NCBI GenBank assembly: GCA_029204225.1
Contig: CM055099.1
Span: forward strand, 62,395,374-62,459,373
DNA from: Diphasiastrum complanatum
Taxonomy: Eukaryota; Streptophyta; Lycopodiopsida; Lycopodiales; Lycopodiaceae
Reading direction: 5' to 3'
DNA length: 64,000 bases
Part shown: in pieces, positions 1-10,665 of the stretch
Layout: each line of letters starts with the position of its first letter
Numbering within the stretch: position 1 is the first letter of the stretch
The notes under the pieces: generated by a model
Database searches by the model: none
Told to the model about the DNA's origin: nothing
The model's input: only the letters and a program-made list of their open reading frames with translations
Translations under genes and position numbers: made by a program

Positions 1-920
1 AATATTAGCATGCTTGATCACACAAATATCAATACGGAGTTCTACATCAAGGCCATTATCAAGTAATTGGCCAACACTTACAAGGTTCTTTGTAAGCTTA
101 GGAATAAAAAGAACCTTGTTGAGAGATAAAACTTTTGAAGATGCAAGCTTCAAGGAAATACTCTCTATTCCTTCAATTTTGCACTCATGATTATTTGCAG
201 TATATATAGACTTTTCCTTCATAAGACATAATAGATGAAAAAGAGTTCTTGGAGCTACACATATGAGATGATGCTCCACTATGAATATACCATGAGCCAT
301 AAGAGATCCTTCTCCATCACTTGCAATAACATCATCTTCTTTATCATCAAAGATGTTGGCTTGCTTGAATTGGTTCTTCTTCTTGAAACAATTAGTGGAA
401 TAATGGCCTTTCTTGTCACTTGTCTTTAGCTTTGCCTTTAGAGAAGTGTTGGTGTTGATTCTTGCTCCTCCCTTTGTGCCTGTCTTTGACTAATAGAGCT
501 TTGCCATCACCATTATGATTGAGGGATAATTTTTCCATCCTCATAAGCTTGTTCTCTTGTCTTGATTCTTCAGCAATAAGAACACCTTGTAAGGCCTCCA
601 AGCTTGGTAGATCTTTTTTGATAGCATAGGACTGGACAAGATTGTCATATTCATCTCTCAAGCCATTGAGAATGACTTGGATGGTATCTCCAATACAAAC
701 AAGCTCTCTATGAATGTCTTTGGCTCTCAATACATAATTAGTAGCACTCTCATCACTCTTTTGGAAACTTTGGAAGATTTGGTTCGTTAGAGTAACGAGC
801 CTAGAGGTATTCTTGGCCTCATAGATAGCTTTGAGTGAATCCCAAACTTCCTTGGCCAAGATACAAGCACCAATCTCTCCCAAAACCTCATTAGAGACAT
901 TCATCTTGACATAATGTAGA
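1..920 (-). mobile_element. Copia retrotransposon relic, gag to protease (minus strand)
   Basis: A degenerate Copia gag-pol segment read leftwards. The gag part (904 down to 416) is an open 162-codon stretch with the usual Copia gag helices, including a segment NVSNEVLGEIGAC and a later EALQGVLIAEE. Further left, out of frame, come the end of a zinc knuckle (GHYSTNCFKKK), a linker, and the stretch between protease and GAG-pre-integrase (KLTKNL, then IDICVIK) at the window edge. The protein is the same family as the minus-strand element at 58480-60276, which carries intact CCHC and DSGAS motifs. The first zinc-knuckle cysteines are lost here and there are several stops, so it is non-functional. 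It breaks at position 1, at the point in the polyprotein where the plus-strand segment at 1416 begins. Confidence 0.8.
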
Positions 921-1415
921 GCCGGGGCCTAGCTCTTTTCTTGTATCTTTGACCTTCTTGGAGAATCGCATACTGTGTGACCTATTAGAACTACCGGTGC
1001 CTTGCCCTTTGTCACAACCTGATTTTTCCCACAGTAAAATGTGCCAGGGTTTTCCAAGATTAACTTTCTGATCTCATTGCCTATCAAGCAACCTGTGAAT
1101 GCAAGATAAGTGGCAAACAAAATGCGAGATGGAAAGAAACATTTATGACTAGGGTTTCACCTATGCTCACACTAAAGTATGGTTTTACTTCATCTTGATC
1201 ATTTTTTTATAGTCTTTATTTCTGTACTTACTTGCTTTCAGTTGGAATACGTGTGTTTGAAGTCTATACTTGCATTCGTCTATTGAGTGAATGGTTTGTG
1301 TAGGGTACTGAAAAATCATTTTGTATTGTGGTTAGAATTCTTCTACAGTAACAAGAATCATAGATCATGGCAAACCAGAAGAACATATTATTACCTGGAA
1401 CCATGATAAATATGA
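921..1415. other. Spacer with no recognisable gene
   Basis: About 500 bases between the two head-to-head Copia segments. The first few bases resemble the leader of the Copia copy near 60133. The rest shows only short ORFs without recognisable motifs. It may hold the breakpoint of a rearrangement. Confidence 0.5.
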
Positions 1416-3103
1416 AGGTGAGACTCCGGTGAGTGATGATGAGATCCTTGCACATGGATCTAGATTTGGAGGCATCTACAAATTGGATCCAAGAGAGAGT
1501 GCAAACTCTTGTGATACTGCTTATGTGACCAAGCTTTCCAAGGAGGAGTTATGGCATAGGAGATTGGGACATCCCTATCACAAATCCATGCTTTCCATGA
1601 TCAAAGAAGCCAAGGCTATTGGCTTGCCAAAGACACTATCCAAGGAGATCAAGCCATGTGAGGCTTGTGCCATTGCCAAATCGCACAAGAAGCCATATCC
1701 AAGATCTTCCATCAAGAGCACACATCCTTTGGGGTTGATACACTCGGATGTGCACTTCTCATCATGCAAAAGCAAGCCTAGGAGCCACTTGCTTTGTGAC
1801 ATTTATTGATGATTTCACAAGATACACGTGATTATATCTTCTTTCTTCAAAATCCATGGTGTATGATTATTTCCTCATGTTCAAAGCATATGTTGAGAAG
1901 CAATTCTCTTTCAAAATCAAAGCTTTGAGGAGTGATGGAGGAGGAGAGTACATCTCCAACAAATTACATGACTATTGTGAGCAAGAAGGCATAAAAAGAG
2001 AGTTTTCTTGTGCCTATTTCCCTTCTCAAATTGGGGTGGCCGAGAATAAGAATAGATCCTTGTGTGAGTGTTCCAAAGCACTTAGTATTGAAGCATCTTT
2101 GCCTAAAGACTTTTGGGGAGAGGCCATCAATTGTGCAAATTATCTTTGCAATAGACTCCCATATCTTGCTCTTGGAGGGAAGACACCATATGAAGTCTTA
2201 TTCAAGAAGAAGCCTTATGTTGATCACCTTAGAATCTTTGGAAGTATTTGCTCATATCCCCTTATAAACAAGGAAGAAAGATGGTTCAAGCTCAAGAAAA
2301 GGGATCATGGTTGGATACTCATCCACCAAGAAGGCATATAAAGTCTTTATCCTCTCTACCTCAAAGGTGATTGAGAGAAGAGATGTTAATTTTCATGAAG
2401 ATAAAAAATCCAACGTAGATGGGGCCGAGATCAAGGCATCTCAAGATGCATCACCTATTATTTCTATTGAATACAATCAAGAAGTGATGGGGTCGAGATT
2501 TGAGGAGGAGTCTCCTCGAGTATTCTCACCAAGGAGATCTTTGAGAGAGAGATCCGAGCCCAAGAGGCTCTCGTATATTGATAAAGGCAAGCAAGTGGAC
2601 CTTGATTCCACCAATTATGTCCTTTTTATATCACATGAAGTACCAAAGAATGTCCAAGATGCACTCCATACCAAGGAGTTGTATAAGGCTATGAAGCAAG
2701 AATATGATGCATTGATCACCAACAATAATTGGGAGCTTGTGGATCCTCCATCCAATAAGCATATAATTGGTTGCAAGTGGGTATTTTGAATCAAGTACAA
2801 TCATGATGGCACCATAAACAAGTACAAAGCAAGGCTATGTGCAAAAGGATTTGCTCAAATGCAAGGCCTTGATTATGAAGAGACGTACCTGTTACAAAGA
2901 TGCTGACAATAAGGATCATCATATCTATTGCTTGCTATTTCAAATGGGAAGGTGTTCTAATTGGATGTCTCCAATGCTTTTGTAAATGACTATTTTGAGG
3001 AAGAGATCTATATGGAGCAACCTCAAGGATTCATCAAGGATGAGTCCAAAGTTTGCTTGCTTTTGAAAAGTCTTTACCGGGACTCGAGCGCCTAGGTCAT
3101 GGG
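1416..3103 (+). mobile_element. Copia retrotransposon relic, pre-integrase to reverse transcriptase (plus strand)
   Basis: A broken Copia pol segment. At 1429-1809 is the GAG-pre-integrase domain with an HHCC zinc site (HRRLGH, then CEACAIAKSHKK) followed by the integrase Asp in a short HSDV motif. A frameshift near 1800 moves to 1856-2341, the integrase core with RSDGGGEY and the catalytic Glu in GVAENKN. Another shift at 2307-2789 gives the integrase-RT linker and the RT N-terminus ending in GCKWVF, followed at once by a TGA. Downstream, RT fragments continue (KARLCAKGFAQ, DVSNAFV) with more stops up to about 3090. The sequence then stops exactly where the LTR of the next element begins (TGTTGGA at 3104). 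It is a relic of the same family as 1-920 and 58480-60276. Confidence 0.85.
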
Positions 3104-4019
3104 TGTTGGAAAGAGGTGATGATATGAAAGGGAAAATAATTTGACAAGTCGAAGTAGGTAAACGACTTCATCTAGCGCGGCAGAAGAAAGCTACTTTCAT
3201 GTGCATGACTACGCCTATCAATATTGAACAAAAAGTAGTGATAGAAATCACGTTCAGTCTTTAGCAACTAACTTTGAAAATCGCTAGCAACTAAGTAATT
3301 ACGTAGCCAAACATAAAGCATTGAATTATCAGACAAATTATTAGCTACAAAAGAATTACAGAAAAGCATTCATACTGACATGATACTGAACACAATAAAA
3401 GATAGATTGATTTAGTAAAAGAAACAAATCATAATGGAAATGAGCACAAAGGAATTGTGGATCAAAGCCGCGTGCTCTGAGCTATCTGTAAGTAACTGTA
3501 ACTCTGTCTGAATTAAGCACTTTCGCTAATAAGCAGTAAGCGTAATAACAACTAAATCAACTCTAAAGAATTGAGCTAGAATGCTCAAGAGTGTTCAAGC
3601 TTGAAAGCTTGAGAGAGATGCTAACTAATAATCAAGATGATGATCTACATGCCTAAAATGTAGAAGTATGAGCAGCTATTTATACTAAGAAATTAGATTG
3701 TAAATTGCGACATCTAGCTGGCTGTGATGTGCTAGCATCCGTCCAGTTAGGACTTCTCGGAAATTCACCAGCTGATAAATTAATGCAAGTCTTTATCTTC
3801 AAAATGAGTAGAGCAATTACCTGTCATTCACCTGATAAGATTTGTCGGACCATGCCCGATAAAGATTGTTGGATGATGTCCGATATGTCAGAGCCACTTG
3901 TGAGCGATTTCCGAGTAGTTCTGTACTATGTAAAAACATGAAGAAAAGTGCAGGCCTGGATAGTGAGTTGGATGAAGATTAGAAGTCGATTAGTCGATTT
4001 GTAGGAGAATAATCCAACA
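3104..4019 (-). repeat. 3' LTR of Copia element
   Basis: The repeat begins TGTTGGA and ends TCCAACA on the plus strand, a perfect terminal inverted pair. It matches 6798-7500 over most of its first ~690 bases with scattered differences. The polypurine tract on its right side shows it is the 3' LTR of a minus-strand element. Confidence 0.85.
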
Positions 4020-4089
4020 CTCTCCCTTAATCTGAATCCATGAATGCCTTGACCTTCAAACTTAGTTCTTCACATAACTTTGTGTGTAT

Positions 4090-4215
4090 CCAAGCTTAAT
4101 GCTTTGGTAAAAATATCCACTGTCATATCTTGTGTTCAACAATACTGCAAGGTAACCTCTTTGTTAAGAAATTTGCTTCTGACATAGTGATACTTTATTT
4201 CAATGTGCTTACTCC
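4090..4215 (-). pseudogene. Copia RNase H C-terminal fragment
   Basis: The minus strand reads KHIEIKYHYV, then a region ending DIFTKA. This is the conserved end of Copia RNase H (usual form KHIDI.YHF...DI.TK). One in-frame stop is present. It follows the integrase tail directly, showing that the reverse transcriptase domain has been deleted. Confidence 0.75.
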
Positions 4216-4226
4216 TGGAACGAGAC

Positions 4227-4944
4227 CTAGGGTTGGCCGATAAGGCTAAAAATAGTCGACTGAGGAACTTCGAAGTTCAATATGTCAGACGAGTTGGACA
4301 AATTGGCTACATGGGCTTCACCTTTTCCCTTGAGGTTGATAAACTGATCTTCGATAAAGATGACATCCCGGCTAGTGAATATCTTCGACTCGATAGGATC
4401 AAACGACTTGTAAGCTTGGTTCAAAGTAGTGTAGTTGATGAGAATACATTTGATACTATCAAAGTCGAGCTTCTTCCTGAGATCATGAGGAATCTGCGCA
4501 TAAGTTGTACATCCAAAAACTCGTGAGTTCGATAAAGAAGGTTTGGTACCTGTCCAAACTTTGTATGACATTTTGGCTCAGAGACCTTTAGTAGGACATC
4601 TGTTATGAATATAGGTTGATGTTGAAATAGCTTCAGCCTAGAAGGACTTCAGAAGTGTCGCATGTGCAAGCATACACTTTGCCAATTTGACTAAGATTAT
4701 GTTCTTTCTCTCAACAAGACCATTCGACTGAGGTGAATAGGAGGTAATGCATTGCTGCTCAATGCCATTGTTAAGGCACTACTCCTTAAATTTGATGGAG
4801 GTGTATTCTCCCCCATTGTCGAAACTCAGTGCTTTGATTCTTTTGCCAATTTGATTTTCTGCATGCTCTTTGAATTGTCAAAACTTGTTGAAAGCCTCCG
4901 ATTTTTGCTTAATGAAGTAAACAACTGTTCTTCTGGAAAATTCG
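4227..4944 (-). pseudogene. Copia integrase core and C-terminal region
   Basis: Read on the minus strand from 4944: an integrase core with DEFSRRT, the central SFDNGGEY motif carrying the second catalytic Asp, and SPQSNGLVERKN carrying the catalytic Glu. This passes into a 114-codon ORF (4571-4227) starting MSYKVWTG that forms the integrase C-terminal region with an FGCTTYAQIP motif. The core is broken by stops, so the protein would not be made. Order and motifs match plant Copia polyproteins. Confidence 0.8.
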
Positions 4945-5667
4945 TCAATAAGAATAATGATATACTTTGAATCTAGCAATGATGGAGTTTGCATAGGTCC
5001 ACATATATCTGAATGAACAACATTGCTTGGACATGTTCGATACAAATGCATAGTTCAAGTGTCCTAAGCCATGATGCCATAGTAATGTTTTATTGACAAA
5101 AACAGAGGTTTTCAAGGCTTGACTATTATCAGAATAACAATGTACCAATCTACATAAGTATCCATGCCTCTTGCCGAGTGCAAGGATCTTATTGCTTCTA
5201 TCGATAATTCTGCATTGATCAGACTGAAACTCCACTTTATGATCTAAAGCTACAATTATACTTACTGGCAACAGATTCATAAAGAGTTTAGGAACATACA
5301 AGACTTTTGATAGTAGTTTGAATTGATCACGCTGGAACCTTAATCTAACAGTACCTTCACCTTCGATAGTGTGAGTGCTATCGTCACCAAGATGAGCACA
5401 CTTCTTTGTATTGTAAGGCGTATAGGAGTGAAAGATCTCACAATGATTGGTCATATGTTGGGTAGCTCCAGAATCCAAAAACCAAGAATAATCCAAAAAT
5501 GCCTTTTGGTCTTTGATCATAGATGCACCTTCGTCCATGTCGACTTTGGGAGATGTTGTAACTATATTTGCAACTTGTTGATCAAATTGCTTGGCTGTGT
5601 TCTTCGCTTTGAGAATTCTACAATCCTGGATCTCATGGTTATTGCGCTTGCAATACTTGCAAAACAT
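4945..5667 (-). pseudogene. Copia zinc knuckle, aspartic protease and pre-integrase segment
   Basis: A 240-codon open frame. It begins with a CX2CX4HX4C zinc knuckle (CKYCKRNNHEIQDC, residues 3-16), the nucleic-acid-binding end of gag. The retroviral-type aspartic protease active site follows as WFLDSGATQHM near residue 62. Towards the end is the GAG-pre-integrase signature LLWHHGLGHLNY. The frame then runs into sequence that no longer matches the zinc-finger continuation. All three domains are in their usual Copia order. Coding capacity is partial because the neighbouring gag and integrase frames are broken. Confidence 0.85.
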
Positions 5668-5679
5668 CTTCTTCTTCGA

Positions 5680-6300
5680 CTATGGATTTGATGACTGTCC
5701 TTGACCTTGAGTCGGTTTCTGATTCGATGCAGACTGCTTGGAGACTTTCTGCTTTTGTCGTTTTGAGCCTTTGTTGACATATAGAGCATGAAATGAAGAA
5801 GTAGACGAAGTGTTCTGACTTCTTCGATTATCTTGTTGCAACAACATAGTGATGACTCTGGTAAGAGTTAAATATGAGTGTGTCGATATGATCATTATCC
5901 AGTTCTCATATGTAGAGGGCAAGCTTGAAAGCAATGTCACAATTGCGTCTTGATCGTCTATGACTGATCTGACAACGCAAGAGATTTTTAAACTGGTTAA
6001 TGTGATTATGAAGAAATGACTATTCGGCATCTTGAGTGTGAAGAATTTCCTTCGTAGATGTAACTTGGTAGCTACGTCTTTCACATCATATAGTGAGCTC
6101 AGGATGTCCCAAACTTCTTTCGAAGTTTTGGCTTCAACTATATGGCCAATTTGAGTATCTGATATATCGAGGATAATAAGTGTGAAAGCTTTACCATCCT
6201 TCGATTTCCACTTCGAGCTTCATTATCTTCAGGCTTTACTTCGATACCTGTAAAAACATCCCACAACTCGTTGGCGATTAGCAAGGTCTTCATCTTAAAT
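5680..6300 (-). pseudogene. Copia gag relic
   Basis: The open part (6084-5680, 134 codons) reads as the middle and end of a Copia gag: a short region with LLSSLPSTYENW, typical of gag, then a Lys/Gln-rich tail leading to the zinc knuckle at 5667. To the right the frame is broken, but fragments of the gag N-terminus can be followed to about 6300. It lies directly upstream, on the minus strand, of the protease segment. Confidence 0.7.
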
Positions 6301-6797
6301 TTTTACAAATGATAATTGGACTCTTATGATAGGGTATGGTCTCTGGAATCAGGAGACTTGAGATTGGTGAACCATAACTCAGAATCTAGGATATACCTAA
6401 TCCATAAGAAAGGATTGTGATTGGTAGATTACAATGGATGAATAAACAAGATAGTGGAATTTTGGTAATGACTGGCCATCTTACCAAATTGACTATGTTT
6501 ATTAGAGTATCTGTTGTGGCTTTACGGATTACCAAAGGGACATTATGAACAGTCGCGATTCAAAGTTCATTGATCGCTTTTGGTCGGCCGTATTTGCTAA
6601 ACTAGAGATGACTCTAAGATTAAGAAAGAGATATCGTGCTGCGCTACAATTGGAAATCAATTCTCTGATACTGAAACTGATGCTATGAATTGAAGAATAT
6701 GATATCAATTTGATATCGTGAAAGATATCAAGTATTAGAGCTCTGATATAATAGATCGTTCTAATATTATAAAGGTAATAGCAAATTAAAGAATTCG

Positions 6798-7500
6798 TTT
6801 TGGAAAGAGGTGATGAGATGAAAGAGAAAATAATTCAACAAAGTCGAAGTAGGTAAATGACTTCATCTAGCGCGGCGGAAGAAACCTACTTTCACATGCA
6901 TGACTATGCCTATCAATATTGAACAAAAAGTAGTGATAGAAATCATGTTCAATCTTTAGCAACTAGCTTTGGAATCGCTAGCAACAAAGAAATTACGTAG
7001 CCAAACATAAAACATTGAATTATCAGACAAATATCAGTTACAAAAGAATTACAGAGAAGCATTCATACTGACATGATACTGAACGCAATAAAAGATAGAT
7101 TGATTCAGTAAAATAAATAAATCATAATGGAAATGAGCACAAAGGAATTGCGGATCAAAGTCGCGTGATCTGAGCTATCTCTGAGTAACTGTAACTCTGT
7201 CTGAATTAAGCACTTTCGCTAATAAGCAGTAAGCGCAATAGCAAACTCTAAATCAACTCTAACCAACTAAGCTAGAATGCTCAAGAGTGTTCAAGCTTGA
7301 AAGCTTGAGAGAGATGCTAACTATGCTTCAATACTTGATCATTCAAGATGATGATCTACATGCCTAAAACGTAGAAGTATGAGCAACTATTTATACTAAG
7401 AAATCAGGTTGTAAATTGCGACATCCAATTGGCTGTGATGTGCTGGCATCCGTCTAGTTAGGACTTCTCGGAATTCACTTGCTAATAAATTAATGCAAGT
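6798..7500 (-). repeat. 5' LTR of Copia element, outer end truncated
   Basis: Matches 3104-3792 along its length with scattered substitutions and small indels. The terminal TGTTGGA is altered to TTTTGGA. Homology stops at about 7500, some 230 bases before the expected LTR end. A sequence resembling part of an initiator-Met primer site (TATCAGAGC on the minus strand) lies near 6740-6751, about 45 bases inside, so the exact inner boundary is uncertain. Confidence 0.75.
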
Positions 7501-7815
7501 CAAAGTTATTTATTCTTATTTTAAGCATTGATCTTGGAATCAAGCCAAGATTATATCTATGCTTGATGAAGGAACCCTTCCTCAATGGTTTGGTGAGTAG
7601 ATCGGCAATACATGAAGATGTATCAATATGCTCCAAGTAGATTTCTCCTCCAATAAGTTTCTCTCTCACAAAGTGGTGTGCAACTTCGATGTGCTTGCTC
7701 CTTTTGCATGAAAAATTGGATTTTTGGCAAGGGCTTGGGCCGAGATGTTATCACATTTGATCAACAAAACAAACAACTCACCAATCTTGCCAATGTAGAA
7801 AAATAGCTAAGTTGC
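7501..7815 (-). pseudogene. Copia RNase H fragment of a second element
   Basis: The minus strand gives CDNISAQALAKNPIFHA, then after a one-base frameshift SKHIEVAHHFVREKL and a later ADLLTKPL. This is the conserved C-terminal part of Copia RNase H. It is a separate copy from the element at 3104-7500, which has its own RNase H end near 4100, and it begins abruptly where that element's right LTR is cut off. Confidence 0.8.
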
Positions 7816-10539
7816 ATAGATCGTGGACGTAAAATCACTACAACACAATTCTAGCAATTCTATGCTGCCATTGAGGGCTATGTATATGAGAAGGCAGAAA
7901 GATTAGCAACGGTGTGCAACTATAGATAGTTGAGGGTGTAACAACCAAACATGAATGCAAAAATGCAAGCTGTATACGATGTGATCGGGAGTTGTGGAGA
8001 CGAGAAGAGAGATTGTTAAGGGAATTGCTATGCAAAACATGAAGGGTCATGAGGATGCGAACGCAAACTGTGGCAGGAGTTGTGCATCGCTGCCAATTCT
8101 AACAGAATCTCTTGTGAATTGTCAAGAAGAAGGCCAAATGTTCAAGACACTTTTCCCAAGCTCAAAAAGCTAGGTGCACTTGCCCTTACATGTCCGTTTG
8201 TGCGAACTTAGATGCAACCTATAGGGGCATGTGAGTTAGAGCGCCCAAGGTTGGGTCATTTGTGCCCAACACAAGCTACCATGCGAGTGTTCAACCTTTT
8301 ATGTGTTCACTTGCTTTCTTTTAGGACAACACACACTTGTGAACTTTGATCTTATATCTCTCGCAAGTGAGTGTGCCTAGGGTTTGATCGTGCGAATGTA
8401 CACAAACAAGCTAAGCGCCAACACGTGAAAGGTAGTTAGTTAACAAACATTCGCACTGGCGAAGCGAAGGGAGCTAGTCGATAATTCACCTTACTTTCGA
8501 GCTTTCTTAGTTTCAGTCAGTCCAAAACATAAGCTGGCTTTGCTGATCAATCTTTATGCTTGAATCTGATACATTTGCTTTGAAGATGAATGCCATTCAC
8601 CATGCAAAATAGCACATGGAGTGGTTTGTAGCTTTGCAGCTTTGAGCTGACTATGGTCTGCTTGCTAAAAAGCATGCTATTATTTTATGAACCTCGCAAT
8701 GTAGCGAGCCATGATTCATAACAGCAAAGTGGCAGCACGGAGCTCGTTTTGGACACCCTCTCTTTTGTTCGTCGTAATTCGAGGTTTGTCCCATGCCTTC
8801 TTTCAGATTTGCTTTTGGGCGCTCTTATTCAGTGCAAAATGACTTGTTGAGTCACAGCTGATCCATTGTTGCTGATTACTCTAATGTTCAGTGATAAATT
8901 GAAAGGCGCCAGTAATTTTCATGATGCCTCTGAATGTGATTCTGACCTTTGTTCAGTTTAAGGCTCGACGTTCAACATAAAGGTTTAATAATCAAGCATT
9001 ATTCTTTTGGAGCGATGTATAGTGAGCGCATCTATACGTCCTAAATGGCACTGGAGACAAAAGTGTAGCTCCAATTGTATTAGGCAAAGTTGAGCCTGCA
9101 AATTTCTTTCACAATGAAAGAAACATAATAATTTGAAAAACTTCTTAAAGTTCTGCTATTGCATCTTATAATGGATGACATAGGTGCCACCAAAACCAAT
9201 TCTGGGCCAAACTTGCTTCAAAACCTAATTTTAAAACCATGCTCTTTGGGGTTTCTAATTAAGGAGTGGCATTTGTAGAGGAGATATTTTAATGAAGATA
9301 TTTCAGTGGTAACTTGGATCTTGTGCTTTTGGATGTCTGCAAGTTGCAATCACCTGTGGAAATTGATAGCAAGCCTTTTTTCCCTACCGAGAACTGCTAA
9401 TGATGATGAAAAAGGGCTGCAGTGACAGCACATCATAGTATTCTTGACCCTCAAATTTGGTGCGCTTCAGAAAAATAATATTTGGAGGTGGAAGACAAGC
9501 AATAAAGGTGTTGCTATACGCATTGTATCGTGGCAAGCATTGCAATCTCGAGCTTCTATCAGTTGCACGCAATGGCACCGCATGTGATCAGGGATTCTCT
9601 TGCTTGAAACACAGTTGCTTAGGGTGAAGCCCCACTTGCTGTTAGTTGCAGTTAGCGCTAGCTGAGCCTCACGTTTAATGGGTTTATCTCCAGTGCAGGT
9701 AGCACTAACTGAATAGTGTTTTTTGCAAGAAGATAAATGATCTGAAAGGGCATGGTTAGCTAAAGGAGCCCTTGACTTTTTTCATTGCACGTATACTTTT
9801 TCTAAGCTTTACCTTATGACATCATTGACTTCTCAAATCGAATTTGTGATTATGAAATCTGTATATATTCAAATTTCAAAATAGACATTTTAAATCCTGG
9901 TCTGGTCCACAACTTGTTTTTAATCGGGTAGTAGGGCGTGATTGCTCGAAGTCTTGGGACATGATGACAATCTATCCAATTTGGCTTGACTCTTGAGGGG
10001 CGGTTTTTGAATATCAATCTGCACATTGAGAGAGAACCCATCAAGGGACATGGAGTTCAGGGGTAGGGCATCTCTATCTGGAAAGGGAGGTCCCAGGTCT
10101 GAATCATTTCTTGTCGACATTCATTTTACCAACAAAGGGAGCAATGAAATGTTTGGAGCTTGTGAAACCTAAGTGGCAAGCATTGCCCCTGGGAAATTTG
10201 TCAAGGAACAAAATCCATAGGAGTCTTAGAACCAATGAGAAGGGAGGGAGGGAGAGACCCATGCAAAAAATGGTGGAGTGGCCATCTAAATTTAACGTTT
10301 CTGTAAAAATTCAGTAATTTTCATAGTTTCTAGATTTCTCAAATCTTTTATGCACAGAGTGGGTGAAGGATGGGATTGGAATTAGCTTTGTTTCTATTTG
10401 ACTTCTCTTCTAGTGATTTGGGAGATTTTTGTTTGACAGATGCACGATTACTGAAGAGGTGCACTACATTCTGTATGCTGACTTTATATCAAAAAGTGGC
10501 AAAAATGTTTTGATGCAGGTGGATACGCATTGATCATCT
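7816..10539. other. Intergenic region upstream of MLH3
   Basis: About 2.7 kb with only short ORFs and no motif I recognise. It contains the MLH3 promoter, which I cannot place exactly. A splice-acceptor-like TTTTGATGCAG ends at 10518, 21 bases before the MLH3 start codon, so the 5' untranslated region may contain an intron. An in-frame TGA lies just upstream of the ATG. Confidence 0.5.
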
Positions 10540-10665
10540 ATGGGACACATATCACACCTCTCACCGCTTGTAGTCAATCGGCTGCAGTCTGGTGCAGTTT
10601 TGTCTGACTTAGCCCGGATTGTTGAAGAGCTTGTATGTAACAGCATTGATGCAAAGGCTTCTGAG
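10540..10665 (+). CDS. MLH3: MLH3 exon 1 (ATPase motif I)
   Basis: Encodes the first 42 residues. MGHISHLSP is followed by the first GHKL ATPase motif [10 protein letters not shown], with the catalytic Glu and the Mg-binding Asn. The start was chosen because an in-frame stop lies a few codons upstream and the distance from Met to motif I fits MLH3 proteins. The exon ends GAG|gtagaa in phase 0 and is separated from exon 2 by about 25.5 kb. Confidence 0.92.

Larger units (their letters stand above)
3104..7500 (-). mobile_element. Copia LTR retrotransposon, minus strand, internally deleted
   Basis: Two long direct repeats (3104-4019 and 6798-7500) flank a Copia polyprotein read right to left: gag near 6300-5680, zinc knuckle and protease at 5667-5250, pre-integrase near 5000, integrase core 4945-4571, integrase tail 4571-4227, then RNase H at about 4210-4090. 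The reverse transcriptase is missing: the integrase tail (ORF end 4227) is followed directly by RNase H (KHIEIKYHYV), so this copy cannot move by itself. On the minus strand a purine-rich tract (TTAAGGGAGAG) abuts the 3' LTR at 4020-4032. The right LTR lacks its outer ~230 bp and is replaced by another Copia fragment at 7501, so no target duplication can be read. Confidence 0.88.
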
